From positions 3,979,531-4,043,530 of the forward strand of contig NZ_CP121472.1 of NCBI RefSeq assembly GCF_036208045.1: a stretch of 64,000 nucleotides of DNA, given 5' to 3'. The position numbers were made by a program, and so were the translations under genes. Every line of letters starts with the position of its first letter. Position 1 is the stretch's first letter. This document shows, in pieces, positions 10,758-20,347 of the stretch. The DNA comes from Thiorhodovibrio winogradskyi (GTDB lineage: Bacteria; Pseudomonadota; Gammaproteobacteria; Chromatiales; Chromatiaceae). Below the pieces are notes generated by a model. The model had not been told where the DNA came from. It did no database searches and saw nothing but the letters and a program-made list of their open reading frames with translations.

Positions 10758-11867
10758 TCAACCCGGCACTGTCGGGAAACCAGCGCGCGGTCCCATCTCG
10801 TAGCGGTCACGTGCATAAAGTGGTGGACTCTGCATGTAAATGGCGACCAACTCGGCCAGGGATTCCAGCGCATCCTGATGGATACGCTCGTAGCCGTGCG
10901 ATGCGTCGATGCCGAAGGTGACCAGGGCGGTGCGCACATCGTTGCCGGCCTCGAGCGCGGCGGCGCTGTCGGAGCGATAGTAGCGAAAGATATCGCGCTG
11001 GTGCGGAATCTGAAACTCCTGACAGATTTGAATGATGCGATGGGTCAGGTGATAGTCGAAGGGGCCGCTCATATCGGCCATGCAAATCGTGGCGCCAAAT
11101 TCGCTGGAGTTTTGCCCCGGTGCCGTGGTGCCGTTGTCAATGGTGAGCATCTCGGCGACATCCTTATGCAAAGCGGCGGAGGCACCCGAGCCGACTTCCT
11201 CCGAAATGGTGAACAGAGGATGGCAGTTCACCGGCAAACGCACATTATGTTCGACCGTTGCCTTGACTGCCGCCAGCAAGACCGCGGCGCCGGCCTTGTC
11301 GTCGAGATGACGCGAATTGATAAAACCCGTCGCGGTAATCTCGGGCTGGGTGTCGATGGCAACAAAGTCCCCAACATGCACACCAAGCTGCAACAGATCA
11401 GCGAGATTGGATACTCGCTCGTCGATACGGAACTCGACGTGCTGCCAGCCACCAGGCTGGTTGTCGATTTCCGGACCAAAAGTGTGGCCAGAGGCTTTCA
11501 ACGGCAAAATGCTACCACGATGCTGGCCAATATCGGTAAACAGGGTGCAGCGCGCGCCCTCGGCGAAGCGCGAATTCCAGTGTCCAACTGGCACCAACTC
11601 CAGCCGCCCATTTGGCTTGAGCGCCTTGACCATGGCGCCCAGGGTGTCGATGTGCGCGACCACGGCTTTGTTGGGCTTTTCCATCTCGCCCTTGAGTGTG
11701 GCGCGAATGGCGCCGCGGCGGGTCAGCTCGAAGGAAACTCCAAGCCGCTCCAGCTCCTCGCAGACCAGGTGGACCACTCTGTCGGTATAACCCGCGGGAC
11801 TAGGCGTGAACAGGAGCTTGAGCAGGATATCCTGTAGATACTCAAGATTGATCGGAAGCTGCTTCAA
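10758..11867 (-). CDS. NAGGN operon M42 family metallopeptidase
   Basis: This 369-residue enzyme belongs to the M42 glutamyl/deblocking aminopeptidase family, in the subgroup found next to NAGGN synthesis genes (TIGR03106-type). Metal and catalytic residues are visible: AHIDTLG (about residue 72), DDKAGAAVLL (about 188-197) and SEEVGSG (about 222). It probably trims or degrades the dipeptide osmolyte or a precursor; the role is inferred from position. Its ATG overlaps the ngg stop by four bases, making it the last gene of the asnO-ngg-peptidase operon. Confidence 0.9.
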   Translation of the reverse strand: MKQLPINLEYLQDILLKLLFTPSPAGYTDRVVHLVCEELERLGVSFELTRRGAIRATLKGEMEKPNKAVVAHIDTLGAMVKALKPNGRLELVPVGHWNSRFAEGARCTLFTDIGQHRGSILPLKASGHTFGPEIDNQPGGWQHVEFRIDERVSNLADLLQLGVHVGDFVAIDTQPEITATGFINSRHLDDKAGAAVLLAAVKATVEHNVRLPVNCHPLFTISEEVGSGASAALHKDVAEMLTIDNGTTAPGQNSSEFGATICMADMSGPFDYHLTHRIIQICQEFQIPHQRDIFRYYRSDSAAALEAGNDVRTALVTFGIDASHGYERIHQDALESLAELVAIYMQSPPLYARDRYEMGPRAGFPTVPG

Positions 11868-13618
11868 ACGGGCACCTCGCGCGGAATGGTTTGCGGGAAC
11901 AGCAGATCGACAAAACGCTCCGCTGTTGGCTGGGGCTCATGATTGGCCAGCCCCGGCCGTTCGTTGGCCTCAATGATGACATACTCGGGCCCGGCCACCG
12001 AGGGGACGATGAAATCCAGCCCGGTCACTGGAATATCCAGCGCCCGCGCCGCGGCTTGGGCGGCTTTGATCAACGCCGGATGCAGCTTGGCAGTGACATC
12101 ATGAATGGTGCCACCAGTGTGCAGATTCGCCGTTTTGCGCACCTGCAAGACTTCTCCATAGGGTAGGAGGTCATCCATGCGATAGCCGGCTTGTTGCACG
12201 CAGCGCTCTGTCTCATCATCGAGCGGTATGGAACTTTCCCCACCCGTCGCGGCACGACGACGGCGGCTTTGCAAGTGAATCAACTCAGCGACCTTGTGCC
12301 GTCCCGTACCTATGACCTGCGCCGGCTTGCGAATGGCGGCGGCCACCACCTCGAAATCAATCACAATGATACGCAAATCATCGCCGCTAACGAACTCTTC
12401 CAGAATCACCGTATCGGAAATCCGCCGCGCGCGTTTGATGGCCCGTTCCAACTCGGCGGCATCGCGCACATCCACGCTGATACCAGCCCCCTGCTCGCCC
12501 CGGGTCGGCTTGACCACCACACTGCCGCGCTTGGACAAAAAGGCCTCGGCCTGATCAAGCGCCTCAACCTTGATCTGCCCCGGCACCCGCAGACCCACCC
12601 GATGCAGCAGCCGATGGGTCACGGCCTTGTCATCGCAGCGACTCATGGCCACCGCCGTGGTGAGTTCGCTCAGGGATTCGCGGCAGACAATGCGCCGCCC
12701 GCCAAGGCTGAGCGCGAAATAACCGCCCTCGGCATCGATCACCTCGGTGCCGATGCCGCGCCGGCGCGCCTCGTTGACGATAATGGCGGCGTAGATATTG
12801 AGATCCGCCACCGGCTGGCGACCGATGAATAAGGGCTCGTTGAAGGCATTCTTGTTCTTGAGCGCGAACACCGGAACCCGCTCGAAGCCGAGTTTTTCAT
12901 ACAGGCGGATGGCCTGCTTGTTGTCGTGCATCACCGAGAGATCAAGAAACGACCGCCCACGCGCCTGAAAGAACTCGGCAACTTGCCGCACCAGGGTCTC
13001 GCCGATACCGGGATAGGGCGCCTGGGCATCAACCGCCAGCGCCCACAGACTGGCGCCGTTTTCGCGGTCGCCAAAGGCCTCGACATGATCGACGCCGTTG
13101 ACCGCGCCGAGAATGGAACCGTCCTGCACGTCCTCCGCGACCCAGAAGTGCAGCACCCGCGAGGCATGCTTCTCCCAGATAAACTCCGGCGGTGGCGGCA
13201 CCATACGTCGTGTGCAATACAGCCGATGAATGGCCTGGGCATCGTTGCGGCTGTTAAGCAGGCGCACCATGAAGCCCTTAGGCCGGCGCGAGGAATAATG
13301 GTAGCGCTCGAGCCACAGCCGAAAGGTGTGGGAGGGGTCGAGAAATAAATCCTGGGGCGCGAAGGACAGCACCACATGAGGATCGCGCAAATAAAGCGCC
13401 ACATCACGCTTGCCGGGACGTTCTTCCTGCAGAGTTCGGGCCAGTTGCGCCAGGTCGGCGAAGGTTTGGCCAAAAATCAGCCGCCCCCAGCCACAGTCGA
13501 CCACCTTGTCGTTGGCCGGGGCATGCTGCTCCCGCTCCCGCGCCTTCGGCTGCCAATTGGTCAGAGTCGGCGCATTCTTGCGTGCCAGCCGATGATGGGT
13601 GCGGTCTCTGATCGCCAT
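11864..13618 (-). CDS. ngg: N-acetylglutaminylglutamine synthetase (GNAT + ATP-grasp)
   Basis: The 584-residue fusion protein has a GNAT acetyltransferase domain (about residues 110-265; GIGETLVRQVAEFF as the acetyl-CoA loop, LYEKLGFERV as the last strand) and an ATP-grasp ligase domain (about residues 285-575; KPTRGEQGAGISVDV and VIEANERPGLANHEP). It acetylates glutamine and joins it to a second residue to form N-acetylglutaminylglutamine, an osmoprotectant. ATG 13618, seven bases after GGGAG, was chosen over the TTG at 13636. It lies 90 bases after asnO and overlaps the M42 peptidase gene, the usual trio. Confidence 0.93.
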   Translation of the reverse strand: MAIRDRTHHRLARKNAPTLTNWQPKAREREQHAPANDKVVDCGWGRLIFGQTFADLAQLARTLQEERPGKRDVALYLRDPHVVLSFAPQDLFLDPSHTFRLWLERYHYSSRRPKGFMVRLLNSRNDAQAIHRLYCTRRMVPPPPEFIWEKHASRVLHFWVAEDVQDGSILGAVNGVDHVEAFGDRENGASLWALAVDAQAPYPGIGETLVRQVAEFFQARGRSFLDLSVMHDNKQAIRLYEKLGFERVPVFALKNKNAFNEPLFIGRQPVADLNIYAAIIVNEARRRGIGTEVIDAEGGYFALSLGGRRIVCRESLSELTTAVAMSRCDDKAVTHRLLHRVGLRVPGQIKVEALDQAEAFLSKRGSVVVKPTRGEQGAGISVDVRDAAELERAIKRARRISDTVILEEFVSGDDLRIIVIDFEVVAAAIRKPAQVIGTGRHKVAELIHLQSRRRRAATGGESSIPLDDETERCVQQAGYRMDDLLPYGEVLQVRKTANLHTGGTIHDVTAKLHPALIKAAQAAARALDIPVTGLDFIVPSVAGPEYVIIEANERPGLANHEPQPTAERFVDLLFPQTIPREVPV

Positions 13619-13708
13619 AAATACTCCCGCGCTCAAATTGTAAGGGCAAGTGGATTCGCCCCGTCGGGACCGGCGGACGGTCCGTCGTGATTTAGATCGA
13701 GACTTGGC

Positions 13709-15484
13709 CTAAAGGCCGTGCTCACCCAGCCATAAATTCAACAGGGCGACCTGCCACAGCTTGGAGCCGCGCAAAGGTGTGATGTGCTCATCGGGCGCCG
13801 CCAGCAGCCGCTCGACATAGTCCGATTGAAACAGCCCGCGCTCGCGCGCGCGCTGGGAGGTCACCACCCCGCGCACCATCTCCAGCACCTCGCCGCGCAG
13901 ATATTTGAGCGCCGGCACTGGGAAATAGCCCTTGGGCCGGTCGATCACCTCCGGGGGAATCACCTTGCGACCAATGGCCTTGAGAATGCCCTTGCCCCCG
14001 TCGGCCAGCTTGAGCGCATCCGGCACCCGCGCCGCCAGCTCGACCAGCTCGTGGTCGAGGAAGGGCACCCGCGCCTCCAGCCCCCAGGCCATGGTCATGT
14101 TATCGACACGTTTGACCGGATCATCCACCAGCATAATGCTTTGATCGATGCGCAACGCCTTATCGACCGGTGCCTCGGCGCCCGGCTGGGCAAAGTGCGC
14201 GCGGATGAACTCAAGGCTGTGATCGGCGCCATGAAAGCGCGGATGCACTGCCTGGCAGTACTCGGCATGCTCGCGGTCGCGGAAGGCGCGCGCGTAATCC
14301 CCCAGCGGATCAGTACTGCCCACCATGGGTGGATACCAGTGGTAGCCGCCAAAGACCTCATCGGCGCCTTGCCCGCTTTGCACCACCTTCACATGCTTGG
14401 CGACTTCCTGGGAGAGCAGATAAAAGCCGATCACATCATGGCTGACCATGGGCTCGGCCATGGCGCGCACGCAGCCGGGCAGATTGGGCAGCAGTTTGGC
14501 CTTGGAATCGACCTGGATCTTGTGATGCTTGGTGTCATAGTGCCGGGCGATGATGTCCGAATACTGGAACTCATCACCCACCTCGCTGCCGACGGTCTCG
14601 AAGCCGACCGAGAAGGTATTGAGCCCGGTCTGCCCCTGCTCGGCCAGCAGGCCAACGATGAGGCTGGAATCCAGCCCACCGGAGAGCAGCACCCCGACAT
14701 CCACATCCGCCACCAGACGGCGATCGACGGCGGTGCGCAGTGCCTCCAGCACCAGTGCCTGCCAATCCTGCTCGGAGCGTCCCGCATCCTCGGGCAGAGC
14801 CTCGAAGCGTGGTTCCCAATAGCCATGCTCGCGCGCGCGCCCGTTGGGTTCGATCACGCGGATGCTTGCCGGCGGCAGCTTACGCACCCCGCGCACAATG
14901 CTGTGCGGCGCCGGCACCACGGAATGAAAATGCATGTAATAGTGCAGCGCGACCGGGTCGAGGTCGGTATCCATGCCACCGCCGGCCAGTAGCGCCGGTA
15001 AGCTGGAGGCAAAGCGCAGTCCACCTGGTATATCGGCGATATACAAGGGCTTGATGCCCAGGCGATCACGCACCAGCGTCAACCGGCCGCTGTCGCGCTC
15101 CGCCACCGCGAAGGCGAACATGCCATGGAAACGCTCCACACAGCGCTCGCCCCAGGCATGAAAGGCCTTGAGCACCACCTCGGTGTCGCCATGGGAGAAG
15201 AACCGATAGCCCTTGCCAATGAGTTCATCGCGCAAGGACTGGTAGTTGTAGATGCAGCCATTGAAGGCCACGCTCAGGCCCAGGGCATTGTCGACCATGG
15301 GCTGGCCGGCATGGGTGCTGAGATCGATAATGCTCAGGCGCCGGTGGCCGAGCGCCAGCGCGCCCTGCTGAAACAGCCCGCGGCCGTCCGGTCCGCGCGG
15401 AGCCATGTGGTCGTTGATCGCCGCCAGGGCAGCGAGATCAATGGGTTTGTCGTCGAAGCGGATTTCTCCGCAAAGTCCACACAT
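13709..15484 (-). CDS. asnO: N-acetylglutaminylglutamine amidotransferase (asparagine synthase family)
   Basis: The 591-residue protein begins MCGLCGE, exposing the Cys2 nucleophile of class II glutamine amidotransferases once Met is removed. That fixes the start at 15484 (GGGAG just upstream); the frame is open further left only by chance. The glutaminase domain covers about residues 1-210 (RGPDGRG, AFNGCIYNY), and the synthetase domain has the PP-loop LSGGLDSSL (about residue 262) and SGQGADEVFGGYHWYP. It converts the N-acetylglutaminyl-glutamate-type intermediate to the amide in NAGGN synthesis (family TIGR03104). It is first in the operon asnO-ngg-M42; the operon is expected to respond to high salt. 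Confidence 0.93.
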   Translation of the reverse strand: MCGLCGEIRFDDKPIDLAALAAINDHMAPRGPDGRGLFQQGALALGHRRLSIIDLSTHAGQPMVDNALGLSVAFNGCIYNYQSLRDELIGKGYRFFSHGDTEVVLKAFHAWGERCVERFHGMFAFAVAERDSGRLTLVRDRLGIKPLYIADIPGGLRFASSLPALLAGGGMDTDLDPVALHYYMHFHSVVPAPHSIVRGVRKLPPASIRVIEPNGRAREHGYWEPRFEALPEDAGRSEQDWQALVLEALRTAVDRRLVADVDVGVLLSGGLDSSLIVGLLAEQGQTGLNTFSVGFETVGSEVGDEFQYSDIIARHYDTKHHKIQVDSKAKLLPNLPGCVRAMAEPMVSHDVIGFYLLSQEVAKHVKVVQSGQGADEVFGGYHWYPPMVGSTDPLGDYARAFRDREHAEYCQAVHPRFHGADHSLEFIRAHFAQPGAEAPVDKALRIDQSIMLVDDPVKRVDNMTMAWGLEARVPFLDHELVELAARVPDALKLADGGKGILKAIGRKVIPPEVIDRPKGYFPVPALKYLRGEVLEMVRGVVTSQRARERGLFQSDYVERLLAAPDEHITPLRGSKLWQVALLNLWLGEHGL

Positions 15485-15955
15485 TTTAGGGTTACTCCCT
15501 CGCTGTCCTGTCCCGCTTGGAAGAAGATCGCCACGGCGACCAGCAGCGGGCGGCCAATGCACCGCGGGCGCGCATCGACGCACCATTGCGGGGCGCGGAA
15601 GGAATCAACAACTCAGGCGCGTTTGAGCTTCGTCCTGAGTCACCAGCACGGCAGAAAAATGACTTGTCGCTCAGGGCCAATACCCAGGGCCAGACGATAA
15701 CCACGAAAAGATTATTCAATCTCCGCAACGCTTGCAGCCCCAACAGACCTGCAAGCGACTATTGGCCTCCCCACTCTTGCGGTGCCATTCTAACCAAGGC
15801 AATCGCACACGTCCAGCATGCATCTCTGGTCACCGGATGCCACTTTACCGGCGATGATGCTTCAGGCTCTGGCCTTCAAATAAGGCATGATCCCGAGCAT
15901 CCTTGGAGCTCAGCGCTTTCACTCCGCACATTTCAACTAGAGCCAAGCAGCTTTG
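15485..15955. other. Divergent intergenic region between asnO and tmcA
   Basis: About 470 bases without a convincing gene. It contains a perfect 9-base inverted repeat (arms 15729-15737 and 15749-15757, loop 11). The osmotic promoter of the NAGGN operon and the tmcA promoter should lie here, but I cannot place them by eye. Confidence 0.5.
15729..15757. repeat. 9-bp perfect inverted repeat upstream of asnO
   Basis: CGCTTGCAG and CTGCAAGCG arms separated by 11 bases, about 245 bases upstream of the asnO start. There is no T-run, so it is not a standard terminator; an operator for a dimeric regulator or a remnant of a mobile element are possible. Confidence 0.5.
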
Positions 15956-18331
15956 ATGCCACCTCCGAACAACCACTACCAGGCCGAATCAATCCCCGCG
16001 ATTTTAGACACACTCACCTTTATCGCATCCGAGACAGCCCCCCTACACGACCAAGGCATCGCCACGGCCATGGCGCTGCGCCAGCAGGCGCATGCCAGTC
16101 ACGCACGCCGGCTGCTGCTGCTTGAAGGCGGGGCTGAATGGACGCTCGCCACCGCGCACGCCATTGTTGGCGCCCTCATGGCCGCTCAGCACTCGGACTG
16201 GCCGGTCCATTGGCTTGGCCGCCACCCCTCGGGGCAAAGCCGGCCGGTCAGCGAGGCTCACAAGCTGCTCGGCAGCGAGTCCGAGCTGATTGTCTATGAT
16301 CTCTTTACCGGCCTGGACGCCGACGCCCTGGCCATCGCGGCCGGCGCCCTGCGCGGCGGTGGCCTGCTGTTGCTGCTCGGTCCACCGCTGGCACTCTGGT
16401 CGGATTTCGCCGATCCCGCCGCCACGCGCATCGCCACCCATCCCTACCCGCCGGACGCTGTTGGTCATGGCTTTCTCACCCGCATGGCCGCCCTGCTGGA
16501 AACGGCCCCTGGCAGCCGGCGCATCGTCCAAGGCGCGAGCGCGGACACTGCCGATCAGCCCGAACCCACCGGCGCATCTGCAAGCCGCAGATGCGAAATC
16601 ATTCGCCAAGCCAAGCTCGCCCCGGTAACAAAGCGTTTTTTCAACATAGCCGCAGGCATCCCCCCAGAACTCACCCTTGAGCAGCAGCAAGTTCTCGGCG
16701 CCATCGGCGAACTCATGACAACAAGCGACCCGCGTCCACTGGTGGTCAGCGCTGGTCGCGGACGCGGCAAGTCCACCGCGCTTGGGCTGGCCGCGGCCGA
16801 CTGGTGCGACTCCCTAACAGCACGCGTCCTGGTGACAGCCCCGTGTTATCGCGCGGCTCGCACCCTGCTCGCACAGGCCCAGGCACGCCAGCAGCCAGGC
16901 CGAGGATACCCGGTCTTCCTGCCGCCCGATCAGCTCCTGCGCGACCAGCCTGACGCCGACCTGCTGCTGGTGGACGAAGCCGCTGGCATTCCCGCGCCCC
17001 TGGTGCAAGCGCTGCTCGATTGCTATCCGCGCATCGTTTTTGCCACCACCACCCAGGGTTACGAAGGCACCGGGCGCGGCTTCGCGCTGCGCTTCTTTCC
17101 CCTGCTTGACCAGCGCAAGCCTGGCTGGCGCCATCTCGAACTCAAGCAGCCTGTGCGCTTCGCCGCCGGCGACCCGCTCGAAGCCTTGATTGACCGGCTC
17201 CTGCTGCTGGATGCCGAACCGGCCACGGATGAGCAGATCAAGGCCAGCGCGGACCAGCCGCCACATATCGAATGGATTGATCGCCGGCAATTGAGCCGGC
17301 AGGAAGAACGCCTGCGCCAAGTCTTTGGCCTGCTGCTGCTCGCGCACTATCAGACCCGCCCGAGCGATCTGCGCCAGCTGCTTGACGGGCCGAATCTGGG
17401 TCTGACCATTCTCAGACGCGGCGACAGCCTGCTCGCCACCGCCCTGGTTGCCAAGGAAGGCGGGTTCGATGACAGCTTAAGCGCCGCCATCTTCGCCGGC
17501 GAGCGCCGCCCCCGCGGCCATCTGCTGCCTCAAACCCTGTCGGCGCACGCTGGGTTGGCAGACGCACCGCGACTGAAATACGCGCGTATTGTGCGCATCG
17601 CCGTGCATCCGGCGGCACAGCGTCAGGGTCATGGCCGCGCGCTGCTCCAGGCGCTGATCCATCAGGCTGCCACCGATGGGTTGGATCTGATTGGCGCCAG
17701 CTTCGGAGCCACCCCGGAGCTGCTGGCTTTCTGGCGCGCCAGCGGCTTTACTCCGGTGCAGCTTGGCAGCCATCGCAATGCCGCCACCGGCGCCCATGCC
17801 GCCGTGGTCTTGCGAGCACTCAGCCAGCCGGGACGGGAACTCCTCGCGCAAGCCCGCGCCCAATTCCGCGAGCGCCTGCCACGCCTGCTCCCCGGTCGCC
17901 TGCGTGATCTGAAACCCGACCTGGTTGTCGAACTGCTGCGCGCGAGCAGCAGCGACCCGCCCGATCTGGCACACAAAGCCCGCCTTCCGGCTCAGCTACC
18001 GGGTCTGCAGCCGGCTCAGATCCCAGCTCAGATCCCAGCTCAGATCAGGGCAGAACTCCGCGGCTTCGCCCACCACCAGCGCAGCCTTGAGGCCGCGCTG
18101 CCGGCACTGGTCCAACTCGCCCCCGATCCCTTTTCCCAAGCGCTTGCGCAAGGTCAGCTTGGCCAGAACCAGGCCGAGGGCTTCATCGCCGTGGTGCTCC
18201 AGCAACTGCCACCGGAAGGGGTGGCGCCGCACCTCGGCCATTCCGGGCGCGCCGCCGTGATCAAACAACTGCGCCAAACCACCGTCGTTCTTCTCGAGGT
18301 GCTTTGCGGTGTAATATGGGAGCAGCAATAG
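15956..18331 (+). CDS. tmcA: tRNA(Met) cytidine acetyltransferase TmcA
   Basis: TmcA acetylates the wobble cytidine (C34) of elongator tRNA-Met using acetyl-CoA and ATP. The 791-residue protein has the N-terminal TmcA domain (about residues 1-200), a helicase-like module with Walker A AGRGRGKST (about residue 264) and Walker B LLLVDEAAGIP (about 338), a GNAT domain with RIAVHPAAQRQGHGRAL (about 547) and a C-terminal tRNA-binding tail. TTG 15953 and ATG 15956 are adjacent; I use ATG. A 12-base tandem repeat inside the gene adds PAQI copies near residue 690 in the linker to the tail. The gene seems monocistronic. Confidence 0.95.
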   Translation: MPPPNNHYQAESIPAILDTLTFIASETAPLHDQGIATAMALRQQAHASHARRLLLLEGGAEWTLATAHAIVGALMAAQHSDWPVHWLGRHPSGQSRPVSEAHKLLGSESELIVYDLFTGLDADALAIAAGALRGGGLLLLLGPPLALWSDFADPAATRIATHPYPPDAVGHGFLTRMAALLETAPGSRRIVQGASADTADQPEPTGASASRRCEIIRQAKLAPVTKRFFNIAAGIPPELTLEQQQVLGAIGELMTTSDPRPLVVSAGRGRGKSTALGLAAADWCDSLTARVLVTAPCYRAARTLLAQAQARQQPGRGYPVFLPPDQLLRDQPDADLLLVDEAAGIPAPLVQALLDCYPRIVFATTTQGYEGTGRGFALRFFPLLDQRKPGWRHLELKQPVRFAAGDPLEALIDRLLLLDAEPATDEQIKASADQPPHIEWIDRRQLSRQEERLRQVFGLLLLAHYQTRPSDLRQLLDGPNLGLTILRRGDSLLATALVAKEGGFDDSLSAAIFAGERRPRGHLLPQTLSAHAGLADAPRLKYARIVRIAVHPAAQRQGHGRALLQALIHQAATDGLDLIGASFGATPELLAFWRASGFTPVQLGSHRNAATGAHAAVVLRALSQPGRELLAQARAQFRERLPRLLPGRLRDLKPDLVVELLRASSSDPPDLAHKARLPAQLPGLQPAQIPAQIPAQIRAELRGFAHHQRSLEAALPALVQLAPDPFSQALAQGQLGQNQAEGFIAVVLQQLPPEGVAPHLGHSGRAAVIKQLRQTTVVLLEVLCGVIWEQQ
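18014..18046 (+). repeat. 12-bp in-frame tandem repeat in tmcA
   Basis: Almost three copies of the unit GCTCAGATCCCA encode a repeated PAQI tetrapeptide. The repeat keeps the reading frame, so copy-number changes would only lengthen the linker before the C-terminal domain. Confidence 0.8.
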
Positions 18332-18416
18332 CATCCCAGCCCTGGCGAAGGCTCGCCCACCCTCGGGTGCGATGGGCCTGATATCACCCTCCTGAGTCGC
18401 ATGGCAGGAACCGATC

Positions 18417-20258
18417 ATGATCTTGAATCCAAAGTCATCCCCCACGGGCTTACGCCCAGGAGCTCTCACAAAGCTCTTGCTTAGCTTCTGCCTGATGGTC
18501 ATCACGGCTCACATTGCCGCCGAGCCCGACACCCAAAGCGCACCGCCCCAGGAGCGGCCCGCCACACCGGCCGATGGAGCGACCAACCCGGATGGGCAGT
18601 CAGCGCGGGAAGACGACAGGCCAGCAGAAAGCGACACCCTCATCTCCGATCCACTGCTCGGCGAAGGCCAACGGGGCCCAAGCGCCAATGAACTGCGCTC
18701 CCTTGAAGCCCTCGACCGCGCCCTGGCCAGCAAGGAGGAACAGGTTGGCGAAGTTCAACGGCAACTGATCGCCGCCGAGGACAGCGTGACCCAACAGGAA
18801 CTGAGCGAGCGCCTGCGCAAGCTCAAGGACGAGCTCGGGGAGCAACGCCGCCAATTCGAGAAATTCGCCGTCAATATCGACCTGCGCCCTTTTATCGAGG
18901 AGGAAGAAAAGCCCTTCAACTGGCAGGATGAACTGAGCAAGCTGCTCAAACCCATCATTGCCGAGTTGGAAAACGCCACCAAGGAATCACGCGCCATTGG
19001 CGAATTGCGCGCGCAGATGAATGAGGTCGAGGAGCGCAAGAGGCTCGCCGCCGAGGCAAGCACCCGCCTCAAACAATTGCTGGCGCAAAATCCAAGCCCA
19101 GCCCTGCAAGAACGCCTGCAGGAACGTCTGGACAACTGGCAACGGATCGCCACCGACAGTAGCAACAACTATGCGGCCCTGGAGTTGCAACTCAACAACC
19201 GCCTGGCGCAACGCCAGTCGGTGCTGGAGGAAACCACCGGCTACGCCAAGCGCTTCTTCCGCACCCGGGGGCTGAATCTGGTCATGGCCATCGCCGCCTT
19301 CGCGCTGGTGTTCCTGGGCGTGCGCTGGCTCGCCAATGCACTGCGGCGCCTGTCGCCGGCGGCGGACAACCGCTTCAGCACCCGCCTGACCACCCTGTTG
19401 CTGCATGCCTTCAGCGTGCTCGGCGGCCTGATCGCCATGCTGCTGGTGTTCAACATGGCCGGCGACTGGTTCATGCTCGGCATTATTCTGATCTTCCTGA
19501 TCGGCATCGGTTGGGCCAGTATCAACACCCTGCCGAGCCAGATCGAGACAGTCAAACTCATTTTGAACATCGGCCCGGTGCGCGAGGGCGAACGCCTGGT
19601 TTTCAACGGCCTGCCCTATCGCGTAGAGTCCCTGGCCTTCACCGCCCGGCTGGTCAACCCGCTGCTTGACGGCGGCCTCCAGCAGATGCCAGTCAAACAT
19701 CTGGTCGGCCACATCTCCCGCCCGCCCGGCGAGCAGGAGCCATGGTTTCCAACCGAACAGGGCGATTGGGTCGAGCTGGCCGATGGTCGCCTCGGCCAGG
19801 TCATCCACCAAAGCCCCGCCAACGTGATTGTGCAAGAACCCGGCGGTGCCGAGGTGCGCTACCCCACCGATGGCTTTGTCGCGCTCAATCCGCGCAAGCT
19901 CTCACAGGGATTCCGCGTCGTCAGTCGTTTTGGCATCGATTACCGCCATCAGGCAATCGCCACCACCGAGGTGCCAAAGCGCCTGCTCGAAGCCCTGGAT
20001 AAGGAACTTCCCACGGCACTGGACAATGCCTTCGGCCAAGGAAAGGCCAAGCAGGTCATCAAGGCCATCAATGTCCTCTTCGCCCAGGCCAGCGGCGCTT
20101 CCCTGGACTATCTGATTCACCTCGACCTCGGCGGCGAGGCAGCCTCCATGACACCCATCATCCAGGCCAGCATTCAGCGCATTCTGGTCAATGCCTGCAA
20201 CAGCCAGGGCTGGGAAATTCCTTTAACGCATCTTGGTATACATCAATATCCGTCTTAG
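18417..20258 (+). CDS. MscS-like mechanosensitive channel-type membrane protein with coiled coil
   Basis: A 613-residue exported membrane protein. A signal peptide (about residues 1-36) is followed by an acidic, Pro/Gln-rich linker, a long periplasmic coiled coil (about 80-285, many KEEQ/RLRKLKDEL heptads), about three membrane helices (about 285-375) and a beta domain resembling the MscS pore-following domain (GDWVELADGRLGQVIHQS, about 443), then a mixed C-terminal cytoplasmic domain. The overall order resembles large MscS relatives, but the canonical Gly/Ala-rich pore helix is not obvious, so gating function is inferred. It would fit with osmotic stress genes nearby (NAGGN, Mrp). Confidence 0.75.
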   Translation: MILNPKSSPTGLRPGALTKLLLSFCLMVITAHIAAEPDTQSAPPQERPATPADGATNPDGQSAREDDRPAESDTLISDPLLGEGQRGPSANELRSLEALDRALASKEEQVGEVQRQLIAAEDSVTQQELSERLRKLKDELGEQRRQFEKFAVNIDLRPFIEEEEKPFNWQDELSKLLKPIIAELENATKESRAIGELRAQMNEVEERKRLAAEASTRLKQLLAQNPSPALQERLQERLDNWQRIATDSSNNYAALELQLNNRLAQRQSVLEETTGYAKRFFRTRGLNLVMAIAAFALVFLGVRWLANALRRLSPAADNRFSTRLTTLLLHAFSVLGGLIAMLLVFNMAGDWFMLGIILIFLIGIGWASINTLPSQIETVKLILNIGPVREGERLVFNGLPYRVESLAFTARLVNPLLDGGLQQMPVKHLVGHISRPPGEQEPWFPTEQGDWVELADGRLGQVIHQSPANVIVQEPGGAEVRYPTDGFVALNPRKLSQGFRVVSRFGIDYRHQAIATTEVPKRLLEALDKELPTALDNAFGQGKAKQVIKAINVLFAQASGASLDYLIHLDLGGEAASMTPIIQASIQRILVNACNSQGWEIPLTHLGIHQYPS

Positions 20259-20347
20259 AGCAGACTGGCTCAGCGGCCCAAAACCTTCAGGTTTCGCGCC
20301 AGTGGTAACCTGAGCCAAGCCATCAACTTTATGACATTTCGCCAAGA

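Noticed and set aside
10878-11837. 319-codon plus-strand frame opposite the M42 peptidase gene
   Set aside because: Antisense shadow of a gene with clear catalytic motifs.
13784-14992. 402-codon plus-strand frame opposite asnO
   Set aside because: Antisense shadow; asnO motifs are intact on the minus strand.
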